64,000 nt of DNA, taken from contig JAYKIL010000031.1 of the NCBI GenBank assembly GCA_035284745.1, positions 124,001 through 188,000 of the forward strand. The letters are read 5' to 3'. The notes under the pieces were generated by a model, which worked only from the letters and a program-made list of their open reading frames with translations, did no database searches and had not been told where the DNA came from. This document shows positions 43,046 to 49,836 of the stretch, one piece after another (position 1 is the first letter of the stretch; the number at the start of each line of letters is the position of its first letter). The DNA is from JAYKJB01 sp035284745 [NCBI: Candidatus Sericytochromatia bacterium]. GTDB taxonomy: Bacteria; Cyanobacteriota; Sericytochromatia; S15B-MN24. A program made the translations under genes and the position numbers.

Positions 43046-44815
43046 TTAAAACACCACGTGCCGGCCTTTTTGGCGACGGCTGAAGATGGCTACGGTGGTC
43101 TCCGCGTCGCCAACACCCATATTGCCGCTGTCGCCGATGCCACTGGCCCCGAACTCTTCCCAATCCATCGCTGAATCGGTTCCATCATTTTCTTTCAGCA
43201 TCCCCCCGATGATGCGACGGGCTCGCTGCAGTTTAGCGTCGTCACGGGTCCAGATGGAACACGCCAGGTCGTGGGAGTTTGTCAGCACAGCGAAGCGCAG
43301 GAATTCTTCAAAATTCGCCAAGGGCATCAAGCACAGAACCGGCATAAAAAATTCCGTGGTTGTCAGATTAAAGGTCTCAACGCCTTTGCCGTCCCAGTCT
43401 GCAGCGATCGTCGAATCGGGCTTTAGGTCTGCGATGATCACAGGCGCAATGACCTCGGCATGATCGGCCCACTCGGTGCCACTCTGTCTTCCCCCTTCAC
43501 GGGCGATGCGATAACCCGCCTGGCGAGCTGCCTCTTGGATATTTGAGACAGTTTGCGCTTTGTGAACCATATTCGGCCCAATCACCTTGTGATCTTCTGT
43601 GAGATGTGGGTCTTGGAGAGCCCATTGGTCCATCTCCTCGTTGACATAGTGCTCAATTTTTTTCAAAACATCTGGGTTGGCCGCAATGCCGTGCAGAGTG
43701 GTGCATTTATGACTGCTAAAGCCCAATTTTGAGTAGGTTAATCGGACGGCAATTCGCTTGAGTTCCTCATCGGAGAAATGGTCATCGACATAGGCCCAGT
43801 TGCAGCCGCCCCCCTCAAATTTGAGCGTCCGAACCCCCCGACCAGCTGCAATCGTTTTGGCCGTCTTTTCCGACCCTGTTAGCGAGACGACTGCGATTTT
43901 TTCGTGAGTGGCAAGGCCCGCGATTCCGGCGCCAAATCCTTCCAATTTATGAACAGCCCTCGGGTTAGCGCCTGCCGCAAGAAGCATACGCATCATGACC
44001 GTGTTGCAGATGCCTCCGAAAGGATGGCCTTTAAAAATCATGACCGAGCCGCTCATATAACAGCCGACTATTTGAATCACTGGGATGCCGTAGATGAAAT
44101 TCATAGGGGTGACTACGGCGCAAACGCCCGCCGGCAGGAAGCCATTCTTCCAATAACTGTGGCCATCGACCATCGGAGGAACGATTTCGCCCCGTAACGC
44201 CTTTTCCGCGTTGCCGCCGATATGGTCTGCCGCGCGTTTGGCCTCCCAAAAGTCTTTTTCAGCTTCCATCCGGGTTTTGGGAATCACATGACGAATTTCT
44301 CGCATGACCTCTTCGGCAAAGTATTCCAACAACCGAGAAAAATTGTTGACCACCCACTTGCGATAGCTGGTGGTTTCTTCGGACCACTCGAAGCTGGTCC
44401 AGTAATTCCACGCGGCATTCACTGTTTCTTCCACGTCGACGGGTTGAGAGTCGGCCACTTCAGTCAGTGGTACCCGGCGATCCCACAGACAATTCAGGGT
44501 TGCCGTGGCCCCGTGTTGGGGTTTTTTCCATTCCCCATTGACCAGGTTGTAGGCGGGGACAGGTTTCGCAGAAGGTGTGTTTGGAAGTTCGCGGTAGGGG
44601 AAAATATATTTCCGTAACGCTTCCATCTCCTCATCCCGCAAACCGAGGCTGAATAAATTCCAGCGCTTGCGACGGTCTTCATAGGCCGCGGCGAGCGGGT
44701 CTTGCCCTAATTGATCGTTCTTCCAAAAGGCGTCGATGGCGTTTCGAAGCGCCGAAAGTTCCAAGCGGCCTTTGGCGTCAACCAGGGAGGCAGGGGCAGG
44801 AGTTTGGATCGTCAT
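43046..44815 (-). CDS. Large aldehyde dehydrogenase family protein
   Basis: NAD(P)-dependent aldehyde dehydrogenase of 589 residues. ATG 44815 follows GAGGAGAA with a 6-nt spacing, so the open frame to 45049 is not used. The fold is recognised from AGVCAVVTPMNFIYGIPVIQ (oxyanion Asn region), VVSLTGSEKTAKTIAA (NAD loop), LKFEGGGCNWAYVDD (general-base Glu) and the catalytic Cys in GFSSHKCTTLHG. It is about 90-100 residues longer than typical ALDH proteins, with an extra N-terminal region. It is not clearly a pyrroline-5-carboxylate dehydrogenase or a PaaN. The substrate is open. It has no operon partner; the Nudix gene lies upstream on the same strand. Confidence 0.82.
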   Translation of the reverse strand: MTIQTPAPASLVDAKGRLELSALRNAIDAFWKNDQLGQDPLAAAYEDRRKRWNLFSLGLRDEEMEALRKYIFPYRELPNTPSAKPVPAYNLVNGEWKKPQHGATATLNCLWDRRVPLTEVADSQPVDVEETVNAAWNYWTSFEWSEETTSYRKWVVNNFSRLLEYFAEEVMREIRHVIPKTRMEAEKDFWEAKRAADHIGGNAEKALRGEIVPPMVDGHSYWKNGFLPAGVCAVVTPMNFIYGIPVIQIVGCYMSGSVMIFKGHPFGGICNTVMMRMLLAAGANPRAVHKLEGFGAGIAGLATHEKIAVVSLTGSEKTAKTIAAGRGVRTLKFEGGGCNWAYVDDHFSDEELKRIAVRLTYSKLGFSSHKCTTLHGIAANPDVLKKIEHYVNEEMDQWALQDPHLTEDHKVIGPNMVHKAQTVSNIQEAARQAGYRIAREGGRQSGTEWADHAEVIAPVIIADLKPDSTIAADWDGKGVETFNLTTTEFFMPVLCLMPLANFEEFLRFAVLTNSHDLACSIWTRDDAKLQRARRIIGGMLKENDGTDSAMDWEEFGASGIGDSGNMGVGDAETTVAIFSRRQKGRHVVF

Positions 44816-44919
44816 TGATTTCTCCTCGAAGCCGCGACAAAGCGCGGCCAATTTGTCGAATGCGTGCTCCTTGTATTTTAACATCCGGGCTACAAGGCGG
44901 GCCACGCGGGGGCAGAAGG

Positions 44920-45396
44920 TTAGGGGAGGGGCTTCTTGGCCGCGGGGGCGTCTAAATGAGCAAAATATCCCGCCTGATTCGTTGCGTGAAACAACGCGCG
45001 GGTGAATGAGTTGAGAGGCAATGCGAAGGCCTCGTCCAAGGTGACCCAACGGTATTCTTGGGCCTCGTCCGATAACGTGACATCACCCCCGTCGCACCGA
45101 CACACGAAGTTAAACAAAAGCATGTGGATATCGGGTTTATAAAACTCTTCCGACGCAATGGCCTCGTAGACTGAGATGAACTGCACATCTCGAATGACCA
45201 GTCCGGTTTCCTCCAGAAATTCGCGCGTGAGGGCCTCTTCGAGTCTTTCTCCGTGCTCAATTTTTCCGCCCGGAACGCCCCATGTGTCTTTCCATTTATG
45301 GGTTTTCACGATGAGCGCTCGCCCTGAGAGGTCAAGGGCCAAGGCGCCGACTGTACTGATAGGACCAACAAGAGAGGCTGGGTTCATTGTCATCAT
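44920..45396 (-). CDS. Nudix hydrolase
   Basis: Nudix family pyrophosphohydrolase of about 158 residues. The Nudix box is complete: GGKIEHGERLEEALTREF followed by LEETGL, which binds Mg and the diphosphate. The N-terminal VGALALDLSGRALIVKTHKW and GVPGGK segments are typical of the MutT/NUDT class with nucleotide or sugar-nucleotide substrates. The start is uncertain: ATG at 45396, 45393 or 45387; a GAG is best spaced for 45387. The longer frame to 45651 overlaps the flavoprotein gene on the other strand. It diverges from that gene with about 110 nt between. Confidence 0.85.
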   Translation of the reverse strand: MMTMNPASLVGPISTVGALALDLSGRALIVKTHKWKDTWGVPGGKIEHGERLEEALTREFLEETGLVIRDVQFISVYEAIASEEFYKPDIHMLLFNFVCRCDGGDVTLSDEAQEYRWVTLDEAFALPLNSFTRALFHATNQAGYFAHLDAPAAKKPLP

Positions 45397-45505
45397 CTCG
45401 AACAGGACAACATAGTGCATATGGTCGCATTGCAAGCTTGGGTATGGCAATCTTTGAGGCTGGTTAAAAGGGTGAATGCGAGCATACGAGAAACGAGGAT
45501 GAGGG

Positions 45506-46417
45506 ATGACGGAGGGGGGCTTGGTTGTCATTGGGGCGGGAATTGCTGGGATGTCTGCAGCCATTTGGTGTGAGCGGTTGCGTATTCCACTGACCTGGCT
45601 TGAAGGGAGTTCCGTTCTTGGGGGGCAACTGTTACGCATCAATGGCGCCATTCCTGACTACCCGGGCCTTGAAGCGGAAAATGGGCGGGAGTTTCTCAAA
45701 AAACTCGTGGTGCACCTAGGGAATTTGCAACTGGCCCCTCAACTGAACAGTGAGGTCGTGAAAGTAGAACCGGCTCGCAGGTTGTTGACGCTGCGAAACG
45801 GACACTGTTTTCGGCCTGATGCGGTTTTGCTGGCGTCGGGAGCGTCACCCCGACGTTTGGAGATTCCCGGTGAGGAGGATTTTCGGGGTGTGGGGGTATC
45901 AGACTCAGCCACGCGTGATCGGCATGTCTTCGCGGGGCGGGCGGTCGCTGTAGTGGGCGGGGGTGATGCGGCGCTTGAAAATGCCTTGATTTTGGCGGAA
46001 TGCTGTCCGCAGGTCTTTTTAGTCCATCGGGGCACGACGTTTCGTGGGCAGTCTCATTTTCAGGCGGCCGTTCTCACTCATCCTCGGATCAAGGTCCTTT
46101 GGGAAAGTCAGGTGTGTCGAATTCTGGGGGCTGAGCAAGTTCAAGGGATTGAGTTGGCGGGCCCTGAGGGCAGGTCTGAGATTTCCGTAGGAGGTGTTGT
46201 GGTTAAGGTGGGAGTTGCCGCGAACGTTGGGCCTTGGAAGGGGCAATTACAACTGGATGATTGGGGTTATATTCACGTGGATGCTTCCCAGCGAACCAGC
46301 GCACACGGTGTGTGGGCCGCGGGGGACGTGTGTAACCCCAAAGCGTCAAGTCTTGTGGCAGCGGCGGGGCAAGCGATGGTGGCGGTGAAGTCCATTGCTT
46401 CTGCCGGTGTGCTTTGA
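45506..46417 (+). CDS. Thioredoxin-reductase-like flavoprotein lacking the CxxC pair
   Basis: FAD/NAD(P)-dependent oxidoreductase of 303 residues with the size and fold of low-molecular-weight thioredoxin reductase. FAD site: VVIGAGIAGMSAAIWCERL at residues 7-25 and GVWAAGDVCN at the C-terminus. NAD(P) site: VAVVGGGDAALENALILAE. Where TrxB has the redox-active C-A-T-C, this protein has S-A-T-R (in GVSDSATRDRH), so it cannot reduce thioredoxin through a disulfide. It could instead pass electrons to a one-electron acceptor, like bacterial ferredoxin-NADP reductases of the TrxR-like type. ATG 45506 follows a GAGG. It converges with recA. Confidence 0.85.
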   Translation: MTEGGLVVIGAGIAGMSAAIWCERLRIPLTWLEGSSVLGGQLLRINGAIPDYPGLEAENGREFLKKLVVHLGNLQLAPQLNSEVVKVEPARRLLTLRNGHCFRPDAVLLASGASPRRLEIPGEEDFRGVGVSDSATRDRHVFAGRAVAVVGGGDAALENALILAECCPQVFLVHRGTTFRGQSHFQAAVLTHPRIKVLWESQVCRILGAEQVQGIELAGPEGRSEISVGGVVVKVGVAANVGPWKGQLQLDDWGYIHVDASQRTSAHGVWAAGDVCNPKASSLVAAAGQAMVAVKSIASAGVL

Positions 46418-46485
46418 ATAAGGGTCGTCGTGGATGATGTGGGCGCGGGGTGTCGTGGGAATGCCCGATGAATCGTGGCGATAAA

Positions 46486-46516
46486 AAAGCGCCCTGCTTT
46501 GATAGCAGGGCGCTTT
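46486..46516 (-). terminator. Terminator after recA
   Basis: Ten-base-pair inverted repeat GCGCCCTGCT (46489-46498) and AGCAGGGCGC (46504-46513) with a 5-nt loop. On the minus strand the stem is followed by a T run (A run at 46483-46488 on the plus strand), as expected for a rho-independent terminator of recA. The TTTC on the other side is weaker, so it may act for the converging flavoprotein transcript too. Confidence 0.85.
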
Positions 46517-46530
46517 CTAATTGATTGCGC

Positions 46531-47631
46531 TTAGTTTTCGTCTTCCAACAGTTCCAGTTCGGATTCTTCTTCTGTATCCGTTTCCTTGGTTAACTGACCG
46601 GTTTGTTCTTGTTGAATGAGTGCAAGTTTACGCCGCACCAAGGTTTCGATCTCCTGAACCAATTCCGGATTTGTTTCTAGGAAAGAAACCGTGTTGTCTC
46701 GTCCTTGACCGATTTTGTTCTCACTGTAGGAGAACCATGCACCGCTTTTTTGAACAATGTTTTGTTCCACCGCGACATCCAAAATACATCCGACTCTGTT
46801 AATGCCACGCCCAAAAAGGATGTCAAATTCTGCTACTCGAAAAGGGGGCGAGACTTTATTTTTTACGACTTTGACTTTGACACGGTTGCCGAACTCTGCA
46901 CCATCTTTTTTTAGCGTTTCAACACGTCTTACTTCCAGTCTTACACTGGCATAGAAACGCAATGCACGGCCGCCTGTTGTTGTTTCTGGATTACCAAACA
47001 TGATGCCGATTTTTTCACGAATCTGATTAATAAAGATGACAGTGCAGTTGCTGCGACCGATTGCTGCGGTCAATTTTCGGAGGGCTTGACTCATCAGGCG
47101 TGCCTGCAGACCCACGTGGCTGTCGCCCATTTCACCTTCAATTTCAGCCTTTGGAACCAGTGCCGCGACGGAGTCAACGACGACCAGTTCAACCGCACCA
47201 GAGCGCACCAACGCTTCAGTAATTTCTAAGGCCTGCTCTCCGGTATCGGGTTGGCTCACCAAGAGATTGTCGATATCCACCCCCAATTTTTTGGCATAGG
47301 CGGGATCGAGTGCGTGCTCAGCGTCGACAAAGGCGGCAATTCCTCCACTTTTTTGAACTTCCGCGACCGAGTGGAGGGCAACGGTTGTTTTGCCCCCAGA
47401 TTCGGGACCATAGACTTCGATGATGCGACCTTTGGGAAGACCTCCCACCCCCAGTGCCAAGTCAAGCGTGAGGGCGCCTGTCGGAATGGCCTCAATTCGC
47501 ATTTTTGAGGCATCACCCAATTTCATGATCGCCCCTTTACCAAATTGTTTTTCAATTTGCGAGATGGCGTTTTTGAGTGCGCCGTCACGATTGGCGTCAG
47601 CGCGATTTTGTACGGAGTCTAGTTTGTTCAC
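46531..47631 (-). CDS. recA: DNA recombination protein RecA
   Basis: Recombinase of about 366 residues that forms filaments on single-stranded DNA, catalyses strand exchange and activates LexA self-cleavage. All RecA segments are present: Walker A is GPESGGKTT (most RecA have GPESSGKTT), then [52 protein letters not shown], the L2 loop region in [21 protein letters not shown] and [14 protein letters not shown]; an acidic tail ends the protein. The GTG at 47631 (VNKLDSVQ) has GGAGGA with a 9-nt spacing; the ATG at 47640 lies directly after that site, so its use is less likely. A strong promoter with two dyads is upstream. Confidence 0.97.
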   Translation of the reverse strand: MNKLDSVQNRADANRDGALKNAISQIEKQFGKGAIMKLGDASKMRIEAIPTGALTLDLALGVGGLPKGRIIEVYGPESGGKTTVALHSVAEVQKSGGIAAFVDAEHALDPAYAKKLGVDIDNLLVSQPDTGEQALEITEALVRSGAVELVVVDSVAALVPKAEIEGEMGDSHVGLQARLMSQALRKLTAAIGRSNCTVIFINQIREKIGIMFGNPETTTGGRALRFYASVRLEVRRVETLKKDGAEFGNRVKVKVVKNKVSPPFRVAEFDILFGRGINRVGCILDVAVEQNIVQKSGAWFSYSENKIGQGRDNTVSFLETNPELVQEIETLVRRKLALIQQEQTGQLTKETDTEEESELELLEDEN

Positions 47632-47681
47632 GATTTTCATTCCTCCAGGGGCAAGGGAATGTGGATGGCCTTTTGTCGAAT

Positions 47682-47700
47682 TTTTGTTCGACGAACAAAA
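47682..47700. promoter_or_regulatory. Perfect 19-bp palindrome near the recA transcription start, candidate SOS operator
   Basis: TTTTGTTCG-A-CGAACAAAA, a perfect dyad with a single central base, just downstream of the recA -10 box at 47703-47708 (minus strand). Its core GTTC-GAC-GAAC differs from the Bacillus-type GAAC-N4-GTTC LexA site, but a repressor at this position would block recA transcription. LexA was not identified in the window. Confidence 0.5.
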
Positions 47701-47702
47701 GG

Positions 47703-47731
47703 ATATTAGCAAACACTTGTTCGAAAAGCAA
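47703..47731 (-). promoter_or_regulatory. recA promoter
   Basis: Minus-strand promoter with -35 TTGCTT (plus-strand complement at 47726-47731), a 17-bp spacer and -10 TAATAT (47703-47708). Each box matches the sigma-70 consensus at four of six bases. The start of transcription should lie in the dyad at 47682-47700, giving a leader of about 60 nt before the recA start codon. Confidence 0.65.
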
Positions 47732-47734
47732 GTG
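47714..47734. promoter_or_regulatory. 21-bp inverted repeat overlapping the recA -35 box
   Basis: CACTTG (47714-47719) and CAAGTG (47729-47734), perfect arms around TTCGAAAAG, which contains TTCGAA. It covers the -35 region of the recA promoter and may be a second operator that cooperates with the palindrome at 47682-47700. Confidence 0.4.
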
Positions 47735-47833
47735 ATTTAAATACGTTTGCTTCACTCACTGGAGAGAGTCTATTTAAAACCCTTTGGGGGTATATTGGTC
47801 GAGTGTAGAGCATTCATAATTTTGGGGGTACCT

Positions 47834-47977
47834 GTGTCAGACCAGACGGCAACCTCGACAAAGCGCTGGGTGTGTTCTCGGTGCGGTTATATTGAGGAGG
47901 GTGACCATCCGCCTGAACTGTGTCCATTTCCGGACTGTGGCGCCGGGCCGGAGGACTTTTACCTCGAAAACCTTTGA
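47834..47977 (+). CDS. Rubredoxin-like zinc/iron-ribbon mini-protein
   Basis: A 47-residue protein from the GTG at 47834 (SDQTATSTKRWVCSRCGYIE), with GGGGG at 47824-47828 as a ribosome binding site. Two cysteine pairs, WVCSRCGY and LCPFPDC, are spaced as in the C-terminal rubredoxin-like domain of rubrerythrin, but the second pair has four residues between the cysteines (C-PFPD-C) instead of two. It would hold one metal and may act as an electron carrier in oxidative stress defence or be a zinc ribbon. The frame extends upstream to 47747, which I reject. Confidence 0.7.
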   Translation: MSDQTATSTKRWVCSRCGYIEEGDHPPELCPFPDCGAGPEDFYLENL

Positions 47978-48062
47978 GCCATCCGCTTGGTGTTTCACTG
48001 GTTGACGTTTTTTTCCGCGTGTTACCATTAACGGGTGAGCCTTCCGGTTGTTGCGAAGCTCG

Positions 48063-48092
48063 TTGTCATATTTTTTGGTGCCGAAGTATAAA
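48063..48092 (+). promoter_or_regulatory. Promoter with -10 box just ahead of the E1-alpha start codon
   Basis: TTGTCA (48063-48068), an 18-bp spacer and TATAAA (48087-48092). Only five bases (48093-48097) separate the -10 box from the GTG at 48098, so a start of transcription 6-8 nt after the box would fall on the GTG itself. No ribosome binding site is seen before the GTG, which fits a leaderless transcript. Confidence 0.5.
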
Positions 48093-48097
48093 ATCAC

Positions 48098-49141
48098 GTG
48101 ACTGTTCAAACTCCTGTTGAAACCCACGGCTTGAGCCGTGATGATTTACATCACGCCTATCGGACGATGGTGATGATGCGGTTGTTACATGACCGTGCCA
48201 CCGCCCTACAACGCACAGGGAGAATTCATTCTTGGCTTGGATGTTACGGCCAAGAGGGGGCCATTGTGGGGAGCGGCCTCGCCTCTCAACCTGAGGATTG
48301 GGTGTTTCCTTCTTACAGAGAGCACGCGGTCGCTCTGGTAAGAGGTATTCCTGTTCGCCAATTGATGGATCACCTGTATGGCAACGCGGTGGATAACGTG
48401 AAGGGTCGAAATCTGCCGCCGGAGTATTCCTTTAAAGAGATTAATTTCGTGAGTATCAGCGCGCCGGTTGGTACTCAGGTTCCTCAGGCCGTGGGTGCGG
48501 CGTATGCAGCAAAGCTTAAAAAGGACCCGGTTGCTGTGATGACTTATTTTGGCGACGGAACTGCATCGTCAGGGGATGTTCTGGTTTCGTTGAATTATGC
48601 CGGCGTTTGGAAACTTCCGCTGGTTTTGTTCTGCCAGAATAACGGGTGGGCGATTTCGGTACCCACCCATTTGCAAACGGCGTCGCCCACCATCGCCTCT
48701 CGGGCGGAGGCCTTCGGCTTTGAAGGGGTTCAGGTTGATGGTAACGATTTGCTCGCCACCTATGGCGCAACCAAACGCGCCCTTGCTAAGGCTCGGCGTG
48801 GGGAAGGGCCGACCTTGATTGAGGCCCTCACTTATCGGGTGGGGCCGCACTCTACCTCCGATGATCCCACGGCCTACCGCGATGATTCGGAGGTTCAACC
48901 TTGGCGTGACCGCGACCCCATTGCTATTTTTGAAGAACAACTTGAAGCCTTGGGATTTTGGGATGAAACCTTTGGGGCCTTGGTGCGTGAATCGTGTCAG
49001 GTAGAATTGCAAGAAGCAGCTCGGCGTGCTGAAGAGGCGGGCCCCCCCGCCAGCGACACCCTTTTTGATGAGGTTTACGCCGAGATGCCATGGCATATTC
49101 GCGAGCAATGGCTGGCACACGAGGCGCTCAAAAAGTCGTGA
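48098..49141 (+). CDS. Thiamine diphosphate-dependent 2-oxoacid dehydrogenase E1 alpha-like protein
   Basis: E1-alpha component of a pyruvate or branched-chain 2-oxoacid dehydrogenase, 347 residues. The ThDP/Mg site is seen as YFGDGTASSGDVLVSLNYAG, the family motif GDG...N ending in FCQNNGWAIS, and the phosphorylation loop region in RVGPHSTSDDPTAYRDD, typical of the BCKDH branch. Normal E1 alpha works with an E1 beta that is usually encoded next to it; here the next gene is an unrelated secreted protein, so E1 beta must be elsewhere if the enzyme is functional. The GTG start at 48098 has no ribosome binding site. Its stop overlaps the next ATG (TGATG). Confidence 0.88.
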   Translation: MTVQTPVETHGLSRDDLHHAYRTMVMMRLLHDRATALQRTGRIHSWLGCYGQEGAIVGSGLASQPEDWVFPSYREHAVALVRGIPVRQLMDHLYGNAVDNVKGRNLPPEYSFKEINFVSISAPVGTQVPQAVGAAYAAKLKKDPVAVMTYFGDGTASSGDVLVSLNYAGVWKLPLVLFCQNNGWAISVPTHLQTASPTIASRAEAFGFEGVQVDGNDLLATYGATKRALAKARRGEGPTLIEALTYRVGPHSTSDDPTAYRDDSEVQPWRDRDPIAIFEEQLEALGFWDETFGALVRESCQVELQEAARRAEEAGPPASDTLFDEVYAEMPWHIREQWLAHEALKKS

Positions 49142-49767
49142 TGCAGAGAGCCTTGCTGTTGGCGGGCATTGGATTGCCCCTTTTTCTTTCGGCCACTCCG
49201 GCTGTTGCGACAACGATGCCATTGGCTGATTTAACGCCTGGCGCCCGCGTGGCCACCCTGGGCTTTTCAGAGCTTTCACTTCATGCCTCTGCCGATTGGG
49301 GGCTCAGCGGGATTGCGTCGGGGTGGAGCCTTGGCTTGTTGGGTGGGTTCGACTATTCGAATCCCCTGCGTCGAGATTCAAATTCCCTGGTGGCGGTCCG
49401 CCTTGCGCGACGCATTTGGGGAAATGCGCCCCATTTCACTCTGGGTTTCTTGTTAAGTGCTGGCGCTAACTATGTGGACCCCGGGCCGGCTCCCTCGGAT
49501 CCGACAGAACAAAGTTTTTACTCTGAGATTCTGCCTTGGGTTCAACCGGCTGTGGCGCTTTCTTTTAGAATTCCGATTTACGATTATCCTTTTTGGTTTC
49601 GTGCGACGTTAGGACCGGTCATTGGTCGTTTTACCGCGGGGGTTCTCGCGATGCCCTGGGTTGTTCCCAATTTTGAATTTGCTTATCGCTACGCACCGAA
49701 CCAAGAAGTCGTGGTGGCAGGGGGGTATTCCTCTCCAAACGGACTGGGGTGGCGGATCGCCTATTGA
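49141..49767 (+). CDS. Secreted, possibly outer-membrane beta-barrel protein
   Basis: Protein of 208 residues with a signal peptide (MQRALLLAGIGLPLFLSATP, cut near ATPAVA-TTMP). The mature part shows alternating hydrophobic and polar residues with many Gly, Phe, Tyr and Trp (LHASADWGLSGIASGWSLGL, SLVAVRLARRIWG, AGANYVDPG), and ends in a Tyr (GLGWRIAY), as expected for an outer-membrane barrel of eight to ten strands. It has no recognised family. The ATG at 49141 shares a base with the stop of the E1-alpha gene, so the two are translationally coupled although no functional relation is obvious. Confidence 0.7.
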   Translation: MQRALLLAGIGLPLFLSATPAVATTMPLADLTPGARVATLGFSELSLHASADWGLSGIASGWSLGLLGGFDYSNPLRRDSNSLVAVRLARRIWGNAPHFTLGFLLSAGANYVDPGPAPSDPTEQSFYSEILPWVQPAVALSFRIPIYDYPFWFRATLGPVIGRFTAGVLAMPWVVPNFEFAYRYAPNQEVVVAGGYSSPNGLGWRIAY

Positions 49768-49836
49768 TGGCGATACACCCTCCGTTCTCCGTTTCGTCTC
49801 GCTACCTGGCCTCCTCAAATGGGCGCGCGGATCGCG

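Noticed and set aside
45506-46417. Calling the flavoprotein thioredoxin reductase (trxB)
   Set aside because: Both active-site cysteines are replaced (SATR), so that reaction is not possible.
49345-49370. T-arm-like sequence GGTTCGACTATTCGAATCCC suggesting a tRNA
   Set aside because: It lies inside a good coding frame and no acceptor, D or anticodon arm fits around it.
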